From Burkholderia sp. FERM BP-3421 (lineage in GTDB: Bacteria; Pseudomonadota; Gammaproteobacteria; Burkholderiales; Burkholderiaceae), in assembly GCF_028657905.1 (NCBI RefSeq), contig NZ_CP117781.1, positions 2,418,001 to 2,482,000 of the forward strand: 64,000 nucleotides of DNA. The letters run 5' to 3'. Positions 17,104-24,147 of the stretch are shown one piece after another (positions within the stretch are counted from its first letter, which is position 1; each line of letters starts with the position of its first letter). The translations under genes and the position numbers were made by a program. The notes under the pieces are model-generated. The model saw only the letters and a program-made list of their open reading frames with translations. It was not told where the DNA came from and ran no database searches.

Positions 17104-18414
17104 TCAGTGTTGCTGCGATTTACGATAGGCCATCACGCCGGCTACCGTGTGGAAGCTACCGAAAACCACGATTCTATCATTGTCGGACGCCCTTTTTAGC
17201 GCATCGCGAAACGCATCGGCGGGACTCGCGCAGCGCGTCACGCCCGCATCGGGTCCATCCTCGACGCCCACCTCGCGCAGCGCCGCCTCCAGCGCGGCGG
17301 ACGAGGCCGCGCGCGGCAGCGGCAGATCGGTCACGCACCAGTGGTCGATCTCCCCTTTCAGCTGCTTGAGCACGCCCGCGATGTCCTTGTCGTGCATCGC
17401 GCCGAACACCGCGTAGGTGTACGGGAAGAAGCCCATGTTGCCGAGATTCTGCGCGAGCACGGCGGCGGCGTGCGGATTGTGCGCGACGTCGAGCACGATG
17501 GCCGGCTTGCCCGGGAGCACCTGGAAGCGGCCGGGCAGCTCGACGTTCGCGAGGCCGAGCCGGATGTCCTGCGCCGACACCGGCAGCCGGTCGCGCAGCG
17601 CCTCGAGCGCCGCCAGCGCGGCCGACGCGTTGATCAGCTGGTTCGCGCCGCGCAGCGCCGGATAGGCAAGCGCCGGATAGCGCTTCTCGCGGCCCAGGTA
17701 GCTCCACTGCTGACGTTCGCTGCCCGCCTGCGTCTCGTAGCGGAAGTCGCGCCCGACGAGCCACAGGTCCGCGCCGATCGCCGCCGCGTGCTCGACGAGC
17801 GTCGCCGGCACGGCCGGATCGCCGCAGATCGCGGGCTTGCCCGCGCGGAAGATGCCGGCCTTCTCGAAGGCGATCTTCTCGCGCGTGTCGCCCAGGTATT
17901 CGACGTGGTCGAGATCGATGCTCGTGACGATCGCGCAATCGGCGTCGATGATGTTGACCGCGTCGAGCCGGCCGCCGAGGCCGACCTCGAGGATCACCGC
18001 ATCGAGCCCGCGCGACGCGAACAGATGCATGATCGCCAGCGTCGTGAACTCGAAATAGGTCAGCGACACCGGCTCCGGCAGGCTCGTGCGCGCGGCCTCG
18101 ACCGCCTCGAAATGCGGCAGCAGGTCGGCGTCGGCGACGATCTGCCCGTTCAGGCGCGCGCGCTCGTTGAAATCGAGCAGGTGCGGCGAGGTGTGGCAGC
18201 CGACCCGATAGCCGGCCCGCGTCAGGATCGTCTCGAGGAACGCGCAGGTCGAACCCTTGCCGTTGGTGCCGCCGACCGTGATGACCGGGCAGTCGAACGC
18301 GAGCTTCAGTGCGTCCTTGACCTGGCCGATGCGGGTCAGGCCCATGTCGATGCCGACGGGATGCGCGCTTTCGAGATGGGAAAGCCACGCGTCGAGGGTG
18401 GGAAAAGTGCTCAT
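17104..18414 (-). CDS. folC: Bifunctional folylpolyglutamate/dihydrofolate synthase
   Basis: This 436-residue ATP-dependent ligase adds glutamate to dihydropteroate and folates. The P-loop is VGGTNGKGSTCAFLE, and TYFEFTTLAIMHLF, EVGLGGRLDAVN and DVAHNPHAAAVLA are Mur-ligase-family motifs of FolC. The ATG at 18414 is preferred over an in-frame TTG three codons upstream. It lies between accD and the SPOR gene, but a strong terminator hairpin separates it from accD, so it may have its own promoter. Confidence 0.95.
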   Translation of the reverse strand: MSTFPTLDAWLSHLESAHPVGIDMGLTRIGQVKDALKLAFDCPVITVGGTNGKGSTCAFLETILTRAGYRVGCHTSPHLLDFNERARLNGQIVADADLLPHFEAVEAARTSLPEPVSLTYFEFTTLAIMHLFASRGLDAVILEVGLGGRLDAVNIIDADCAIVTSIDLDHVEYLGDTREKIAFEKAGIFRAGKPAICGDPAVPATLVEHAAAIGADLWLVGRDFRYETQAGSERQQWSYLGREKRYPALAYPALRGANQLINASAALAALEALRDRLPVSAQDIRLGLANVELPGRFQVLPGKPAIVLDVAHNPHAAAVLAQNLGNMGFFPYTYAVFGAMHDKDIAGVLKQLKGEIDHWCVTDLPLPRAASSAALEAALREVGVEDGPDAGVTRCASPADAFRDALKRASDNDRIVVFGSFHTVAGVMAYRKSQQH

Positions 18415-18446
18415 CGAGTTCAACCGGGAAGCGGAAAGCTTACGCG

Positions 18447-18491
18447 AAAAGACAACGCGCGCCGCCCGGCGGCAAGGCCGGGCGACGCGCG
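18447..18491 (-). terminator. Terminator between accD and folC
   Basis: Inverted arms at 18477-18491 and 18456-18470 (15 bp, one mismatch, loop of 6) are followed on the minus strand by the T-rich stretch TTGTCTTTT. This fits an intrinsic terminator for accD transcription, full or partial. Confidence 0.75.
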
Positions 18492-18510
18492 ACGGGTTGC
18501 GGAACGGGCG

Positions 18511-19383
18511 TCAGGCCAGCGCGTCGGCCGGCTGGCGCTGGAGCAGCGCCAGCAGCTGGGCGATCTCGTCGCGCAGCTTGCGGCGGTCGACGATCATGTC
18601 GATCGCGCCCGTGGTCAGCAGGAATTCGGCGCGCTGGAAGCCTTCCGGCAGCTTCTCGCGCACGGTCTGCTCGATCACGCGCGGGCCCGCGAAGCCGATC
18701 AGCGCCTTCGGCTCGGCGATCACCACGTCGCCGAGGAACGCGAAGCTCGCCGACACGCCGCCCATGGTCGGATCGGTCAGCACCGAGATGAACGGCAGCT
18801 TGGCCTCGGCCAGCTTGGTCAGCATCGCGGTCGTCTTCGCCATCTGCATCAGCGACAGCAGGCTTTCCTGCATGCGCGCGCCGCCCGACGCCGTGAAGCA
18901 GATGAACGGCACCTGCTGCTCGAGCGCGTTCTGCGCGCCGCGCGCGAAGCGCTCGCCGACCACCGAACCCATCGAGCCGCCCATGAACGAAAACTCGAAG
19001 CACGCGGCCACCACCGGCAGCGTGTGGATCGCGCCGCCCATCACGACCATCGCGTCGGTCTCGCCGGTGTCGTCCATCGCTTCCTTCAGACGATCCGGAT
19101 ACTTGCGGCTGTCCTTGAACTTCAGCGTGTCGACCGGCAGGATCTCCTGGCCGATCTCATAGCGCCCTTCCGGATCGAGCAGCGCGTCGAGGCGCTCGCG
19201 CGCGCCGATCCGCATGTGGTGGTCGCACTTCGGGCACACATGCTGATTCGCCTCCACGTCGTTGCGATACAGCACCGCCTCGCAGGACGGGCACTTGACC
19301 CACAGCCCTTCGGGAATGCCCTTGCGGCTCTTCGGGTCGGTCTGCTTGATCTTCGGCGGCAACAGTTTGTCGAGCCAGCTCAT
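18511..19383 (-). CDS. accD: Acetyl-CoA carboxylase carboxyltransferase subunit beta
   Basis: This 290-residue subunit forms, with AccA, the carboxyltransferase that moves CO2 from biotin to acetyl-CoA. The N-terminal zinc ribbon is visible (VKCPSCEAV and HVCPKCDHH), followed by the crotonase-like core with FMGGSMGSVVGERF and TASGGARMQES. The ATG at 19383 gives the standard MSWLDKLLPPKI start behind an AGGAAACC ribosome site; longer in-frame starts are not needed. It follows trpA at 80 bases. Confidence 0.97.
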   Translation of the reverse strand: MSWLDKLLPPKIKQTDPKSRKGIPEGLWVKCPSCEAVLYRNDVEANQHVCPKCDHHMRIGARERLDALLDPEGRYEIGQEILPVDTLKFKDSRKYPDRLKEAMDDTGETDAMVVMGGAIHTLPVVAACFEFSFMGGSMGSVVGERFARGAQNALEQQVPFICFTASGGARMQESLLSLMQMAKTTAMLTKLAEAKLPFISVLTDPTMGGVSASFAFLGDVVIAEPKALIGFAGPRVIEQTVREKLPEGFQRAEFLLTTGAIDMIVDRRKLRDEIAQLLALLQRQPADALA

Positions 19384-19463
19384 CGTATGGTTTCCTGTTC
19401 CGTGGGAAAGCCGGACGCGTCGCATCCGGCTTCTCCGTCAGTGAATCGTAAGGTCGCGGCGCC

Positions 19464-20279
19464 TCACGCCGTGGTGCGGGCCGCGCCGTCGAGCGCCGCG
19501 CGCAGCTCGGCGGCAAACGCCTGCAGCGCGGCGACGGCGCCTTCCGGCGCGGTCTCCTCGAGCAATTGCACGAGGCGGCTGCCGATCACGACGGCGTCCG
19601 ACACTTCGGCCACCGCGCGCGCCGTGGCGGCGTCCCGGATGCCGAAGCCGACGCCCACCGGAACCGGCACGCGCGACTTGATGGCCGGGATTTTACCCGC
19701 AATGCTCGAAACATCCAGATTTCCGGCGCCGGTCACCCCTTTCAGCGACACGTAATACACGTAGCCGCTCGCGATCTTGCCCACTTCCGCGATGCGCGCG
19801 TCGGTCGACGTCGGCGCCAGCAGGAAAATCGGGTCGATACCTGCCTCGCGCAGCGTGGCGGCGAAGACATCGGCTTCCTCGGGCGGATAGTCGACCACCA
19901 GCACGCCGTCGACGCCGGCCGCCTTGGCCGCGTCGGCGAACGCCGCGACGCCCATCCGTTCGATCGGGTTCGCATAGCCCATCAGCACGACCGGGGTCGT
20001 GTCGTTGCGCTCGCGGAACCGGCGCACGTCGTCGAGCACGCTGCGCAGCGTGACGCCGCGCGCGAGCGCGCGCTCCGAGGCGCGCTGGATCACGGGGCCG
20101 TCCGCCATCGGATCGGAGAACGGCACGCCGAGCTCGATGACGTCGGCGCCGCCTGCGGCGAGCGCGTGCATGAAATCGACGGTTTTCGCGGGATCGGGGT
20201 CGCCGGCGGTGATGAACGGGATCAAGCCCTTCCGGCCCTGTGCTGCGAGTGCTGCAAAAGTGTTCTGGATACGGGACAT
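19464..20279 (-). CDS. trpA: Tryptophan synthase alpha chain
   Basis: This 271-residue TIM-barrel subunit cleaves indole-3-glycerol phosphate to indole, which is channelled to TrpB. The catalytic Glu and Asp are in VIELGVPFSDPMADGP, and YVYYVSLKGVTGAG is the phosphate-side loop. A methyltransferase gene and a block of hairpin repeats lie between it and trpB, which is unusual for the normally adjacent trpBA pair. Confidence 0.97.
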   Translation of the reverse strand: MSRIQNTFAALAAQGRKGLIPFITAGDPDPAKTVDFMHALAAGGADVIELGVPFSDPMADGPVIQRASERALARGVTLRSVLDDVRRFRERNDTTPVVLMGYANPIERMGVAAFADAAKAAGVDGVLVVDYPPEEADVFAATLREAGIDPIFLLAPTSTDARIAEVGKIASGYVYYVSLKGVTGAGNLDVSSIAGKIPAIKSRVPVPVGVGFGIRDAATARAVAEVSDAVVIGSRLVQLLEETAPEGAVAALQAFAAELRAALDGAARTTA

Positions 20280-20293
20280 GGCAAAGTTCCTTT

Positions 20294-20439
20294 GTCGATA
20301 GGAGTTGGCGCTTCAGCGCTTACTCCTATCCCATACAAGGTTGTCGACCGGAGTCAGCGCTTTAGCGCTTACTCCGGTCCCATACAAGGTAGTCGATAGG
20401 AGTTGGCGCTTCAGCGCCTACTCCTAACCCATAAAAAGT
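20294..20439. repeat. Three tandem 49-bp hairpin repeats in the trpA leader
   Basis: Three units begin with GTCGA at 20294, 20343 and 20392, so the period is exactly 49 bp. Each holds an imperfect palindrome of the form GGAGT-N2-GCGC-TT(T/C)A-GCGC-N2-ACTCC and most end in CCCATA(C/A)AA. The palindrome arms co-vary between units (AGGAGT/ACTCCT against CGGAGT/ACTCCG), which suggests that the RNA or DNA hairpin is kept. They sit between the methyltransferase stop and the trpA start, so they are transcribed into the trpA leader. Confidence 0.93.
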
Positions 20440-20471
20440 CATCGTCCGCGCGACCGGCGCGCGGCGGCCGC

Positions 20472-21308
20472 TTACGCGCCGCCGGCCGGCGCGGCGATCG
20501 CGCACACGCGCTCGCGCGCGATCGCGCAATAACTTTCGTTGATCTCATAGCCGACGAAGTCGCGCCCCTGGCGCGCGCAAGCCACCGCGGTCGTGCCGCT
20601 GCCCATGAACGGATCGAGCACGCGGCCGCCCGGCGGGCAACTCGCGAGCACCATCCGCTCGACGATCTCGAGCGGCTTCTGGGTCGGATGGTCGACGCGC
20701 TCCGCGTGCTGCCGGTGCAGGCGCGAGACCGACCAGACGTCCTTGGGGTTGTAGCCGAGTTCGAGCCACTTGCTGCCCTCGAACAGCTTGCGCGAGCGCG
20801 CCTTCTTCGTATCGGCGTCGTACGGGATGCGGACCGGATCGAGATCGAAGTAATAGCCCTTCGACACCGCGAAAAACCCGATGTTGTCGTGCACCGAGGT
20901 ATAGCGGCGCGTCGTGCCGCCCATGCTCGGCACGCGCCGGTCCCAGATGATCTCGTTGATCATCGTGAGCCGCGTCTTCAGGAAGCTGAAGATCTCCGGC
21001 GCGTACTGCCAGGTGCAGAACACGTACAGCGACCCGCTCGGCTTGAGCTTCGGGATCGCCAGCTCGAGCCACGCACGGGTCCAGGCGAGGTGATCATCGC
21101 CCGAACGCTTGTCGGAGTCGTTGCCGTAATCCTTGCCGAGCCCGTAGGGCGGATCGGCGACGATCAGGTCGATCGACGCATCCGGCAGGTTCGCCGCATC
21201 GGTCAGGAAATCGCGGTTCAACAACGCGATGCCGTTCGGCAGCGCGCACGGCTCGGCCAGCGCCGGGCTCGCCGCGCCGCCGCCGGGTTCGTCGATCAGG
21301 TCGCGCAT
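20472..21308 (-). CDS. Orphan DNA adenine methyltransferase (beta class)
   Basis: This 278-residue site-specific DNA methyltransferase has motif IV DPPY at residues 52-55 and motif I FMGSGTT at 234-240; this order marks the beta class. HPTQKPLEIVERM is another conserved element near the C-terminus. No restriction gene is near, so it is a solitary methyltransferase inside the trp operon. From memory, the methyltransferase at the equivalent place on chromosome 2 of B. cenocepacia was linked to GTWWAC methylation; that specificity is only inferred here. The ATG is 12 bases after the trpB stop, so it is cotranscribed with trpB. Confidence 0.9.
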   Translation of the reverse strand: MRDLIDEPGGGAASPALAEPCALPNGIALLNRDFLTDAANLPDASIDLIVADPPYGLGKDYGNDSDKRSGDDHLAWTRAWLELAIPKLKPSGSLYVFCTWQYAPEIFSFLKTRLTMINEIIWDRRVPSMGGTTRRYTSVHDNIGFFAVSKGYYFDLDPVRIPYDADTKKARSRKLFEGSKWLELGYNPKDVWSVSRLHRQHAERVDHPTQKPLEIVERMVLASCPPGGRVLDPFMGSGTTAVACARQGRDFVGYEINESYCAIARERVCAIAAPAGGA

Positions 21309-21319
21309 CGGAGCGGGCT

Positions 21320-22513
21320 TCAGAGCACGATGCCCGATCGCTCGGCGACCGTGTGCATGTCCTTGTCGCCGCGACCGGACAGGTTGACGAGCAGGATCCG
21401 ATCCTTCGGCAGCGTCGGCGCGAGCTTCGCGCCATACGCGATCGCATGGCTCGATTCGAGCGCCGGGATGATGCCCTCGATCCGGCAGCAGTCGTGGAAC
21501 GCCTTCAGCGCCTCCTCGTCGGTGATGCCGACGTACTGCGCGCGGCCGCTGTCCTTGAGCCACGCGTGCTCGGGGCCGACGCCCGGATAGTCGAGGCCCG
21601 CCGACACCGAGTGGGTCTCGATGATCTGGCCGTCGGCGTCCTGCAGCAGGTAGGTGCGGTTGCCGTGCAGCACGCCCGGGCTGCCGGCGATCAGCGAGGC
21701 CGCGTGATGGCCCGAGTCGAGCCCGTCGCCCGCCGCCTCGACGCCGATCAGCTGCACGTCGCGATCGTCGATGTACGGATAGAAGATGCCCATCGCGTTC
21801 GAGCCGCCGCCAACGCAGGCGATCACCGCATCCGGCTGACGGCCGGCCAGCTCGGGCATCTGCACCTTGCACTCGTCGCCGATCACGCGCTGGAAGTCGC
21901 GCACCATCATCGGATACGGATGCGGGCCGGCGACCGTGCCGATGATGTAGAAGGTGTTCTCGATGTTCGTGACCCAGTCGCGCATCGCCTCGTTGAGCGC
22001 GTCCTTCAGCGTGCGCGAGCCCGATTCGACGGGCACCACGGTCGCGCCGAGCAGCTTCATCCGGTAGACGTTCGCGGCCTGGCGGCGCACGTCCTCGGAG
22101 CCCATGTAGACGATGCACTCCATGCCGAAGCGCGCGGCGATGGTCGCGGTCGCGACGCCGTGCTGGCCCGCGCCCGTCTCGGCGATCACGCGGCGCTTGC
22201 CCATCCGCTTCGCGAGCAGCGCCTGGCCGATCACGTTGTTCACCTTGTGCGCGCCGGTGTGGTTCAGGTCCTCGCGCTTCAAGTACAGCTGCGCGCCGCC
22301 GAGCATCTCGCTCCAGCGCTGCGCGTGGTAGATCGGCGAGGGACGGCCGACGAAGTGCTTGAGTTCGCGCTGGTATTCGGCGACGAATTCCGGATCGACG
22401 CTGAAGCGTTCGTAGGCGGCGCGCAGCTCGTCGAGCGCGTGAATCAGCGTTTCGGCGACGAACACGCCGCCATAGGGGCCGAAATGGCCGCGATCATCTG
22501 GGAGGTTGTACAT
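21320..22513 (-). CDS. trpB: Tryptophan synthase beta chain
   Basis: This 397-residue PLP enzyme condenses indole with serine to form tryptophan. The PLP lysine lies in LNHTGAHKVNNVIG, and CVGGGSNAMG is the phosphate-binding glycine loop. The ATG at 22513 (MYNLPDDRGHFGPYGG) is the conserved start and has a GAGAG box; upstream in-frame codons are not conserved in type. It follows trpF by 66 bases and precedes the methyltransferase. Confidence 0.98.
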   Translation of the reverse strand: MYNLPDDRGHFGPYGGVFVAETLIHALDELRAAYERFSVDPEFVAEYQRELKHFVGRPSPIYHAQRWSEMLGGAQLYLKREDLNHTGAHKVNNVIGQALLAKRMGKRRVIAETGAGQHGVATATIAARFGMECIVYMGSEDVRRQAANVYRMKLLGATVVPVESGSRTLKDALNEAMRDWVTNIENTFYIIGTVAGPHPYPMMVRDFQRVIGDECKVQMPELAGRQPDAVIACVGGGSNAMGIFYPYIDDRDVQLIGVEAAGDGLDSGHHAASLIAGSPGVLHGNRTYLLQDADGQIIETHSVSAGLDYPGVGPEHAWLKDSGRAQYVGITDEEALKAFHDCCRIEGIIPALESSHAIAYGAKLAPTLPKDRILLVNLSGRGDKDMHTVAERSGIVL

Positions 22514-22579
22514 GATGTCACTCTCGGGTTGCGGTGCGGCGCACGGGCGCTGCGGCCCGGCGTCACGCACCGGCTGGCG

Positions 22580-23308
22580 TCATTGGGCGTCCGCGTCGCG
22601 CACTGCGCGCACGAACGCAGCCATGCGGGCGTGATCCTTCACGCCCTTCGCGCCCGGCGCTTCGATGCCGCTCGAGACATCGACCGCAAACGGGCGCAGC
22701 TGGCGAATCGCATCACCGACGTTTTGCGCGTTCAAGCCACCACTCAAAACGGCCCGATGCGCGAGCTCTTCGGGAATAAGTGACCAATCGAATACCTTGC
22801 CGCCGCCGCCATAGCCTTCGACGAGCGTGTCGAACAGGAGGCCGCGGGCTGCCGAATAGTGAAGTGATGATTCTAGCAAATCGGCGGCCCGCGTCGTACT
22901 ACCAACGCGCAGCGCGCGCAGCCAGGGCAGCCGAGCGGCCTGCGCGAGCGACGCGCACTGCTCGGGCGTCTCGTCGCCGTGAAACTGCAGCAGCGACAGC
23001 GGCACCTGGTCCGCGACGCGCGCGAGCGTGTCGGCGTCCGCGTTGACGAACAGGCCGACCAGCGTCACGAACGGCGGCACCCGGCGCGCCAGCTCGGCCG
23101 CCTGGGCCGGCGTGACCGCGCGCGGGCTCTTCGGGTAGAACACGAGGCCGATCGCGTCGGCGCCGAGCGCCACCGCATGATCGACATCGGCCGCTTGCGA
23201 CAGCCCGCACAGCTTGATGCGGGTGCGGCCCGACGCGGCGGCGCCCGACGCAGCGGCGCCCGACGCGACGGCGCCCGGCACGGAGGAATCGAGAGACGTA
23301 TCGGTCAT
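22580..23308 (-). CDS. trpF: Phosphoribosylanthranilate isomerase
   Basis: This 242-residue TIM-barrel isomerase carries out the Amadori step of tryptophan synthesis. RIKLCGLSQAADVDHA contains the catalytic Cys, and FDTLVEGYGGGGKVFDW has the catalytic Asp. The first 28 residues are an Ala/Ser/Gly-rich extension encoded by three 15-bp repeats (around 23225-23280), which most TrpF proteins lack. The ATG overlaps the truA stop as ATGA, so the two are translationally coupled. Confidence 0.95.
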   Translation of the reverse strand: MTDTSLDSSVPGAVASGAAASGAAASGRTRIKLCGLSQAADVDHAVALGADAIGLVFYPKSPRAVTPAQAAELARRVPPFVTLVGLFVNADADTLARVADQVPLSLLQFHGDETPEQCASLAQAARLPWLRALRVGSTTRAADLLESSLHYSAARGLLFDTLVEGYGGGGKVFDWSLIPEELAHRAVLSGGLNAQNVGDAIRQLRPFAVDVSSGIEAPGAKGVKDHARMAAFVRAVRDADAQ

Positions 23309-24147
23309 GATTGCAGGTCCAGGTCGGCCCACACCCCGCTCCACGGGACGCTGCCGAGTTGCGCGGGCGGCACCGCGAATTCCGCCGGATAGCCGACGTG
23401 CGCGAGATACAGGCCCTCCGGCATGAAGGTCGGCGCGGCCTGATTCCGGTCGCGGCTCGCGAGCACCTCGGCGAGCCAGCCGGCCGGATAGCGGCCGCGC
23501 CCGACCGCGATCAGGCAACCCATCAGGTTGCGCACCATGTGATGCAGGAATGCGTTGGCGCGAAATCGGAAATGGATGAAGCTGCCCTCGTGGCGCGCAC
23601 CCGCGGCACCGGCCGCGTCGCGCCGGATGTCGATCTGGTACAGATGCTTGACGGGCGTCTTGGCCTGGCATTCCGACGAGCGGAACGCCGAGAAGTCATG
23701 CTCGCCGATCAGGCAGGCGGCCGCCTCGCGCATCGCGTCGACATCGAGCGGCGTATGCACCCAGCCGGCTCGCCCCGACAGCATCGGCGAGCGCACCGGG
23801 TGGACGTACAGCACGTAGTAATAGGTGCGCTCGAAGGCGGCGAAGCGCGCGTGGAACGTGTCCGGCATCGCCCGCGCCCACTGCACCGCGACCGTCGACG
23901 GCAGGAACGCGTTGGTGCCGCGCACCCAGGAGAACTCGGTGCGATCGAGCATCGTGTCGAAATGCACGACCTGGCCGAGACCATGCACCCCGGTATCGGT
24001 GCGCCCGGCGACCGTGGTGTGCAACGGCGCCTGGGCGAATTCCGCGAGCGCGCGCCCGAGCGCATCCTGCACGGTCTTGCCGTGCGGCTGCGATTGCCAG
24101 CCGCAGAACGCGGCGCCGTCGTACTGGATGCCGAGTGCGATCCGCAT
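23305..24147 (-). CDS. truA: tRNA pseudouridine synthase A (positions 38-40)
   Basis: This 280-residue enzyme converts uridines in the anticodon arm of tRNAs to pseudouridine. The catalytic Asp is in GRTDTGVHGLGQVVHFD, and RIALGIQYDGAAFCGWQ is the typical start. The ATG shares a base with the fimV stop (TGATG), and its own stop overlaps the trpF start. The fimV-truA-trpF order is common in beta- and gammaproteobacteria. Confidence 0.96.
   Translation of the reverse strand: MRIALGIQYDGAAFCGWQSQPHGKTVQDALGRALAEFAQAPLHTTVAGRTDTGVHGLGQVVHFDTMLDRTEFSWVRGTNAFLPSTVAVQWARAMPDTFHARFAAFERTYYYVLYVHPVRSPMLSGRAGWVHTPLDVDAMREAAACLIGEHDFSAFRSSECQAKTPVKHLYQIDIRRDAAGAAGARHEGSFIHFRFRANAFLHHMVRNLMGCLIAVGRGRYPAGWLAEVLASRDRNQAAPTFMPEGLYLAHVGYPAEFAVPPAQLGSVPWSGVWADLDLQS

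Noticed and set aside
14197..22783. Plus-strand frames of 470-800 codons opposite purF, folC, accD and trpB
   Set aside because: Each overlaps a well-identified conserved enzyme on the other strand and shows only reverse-complement composition.
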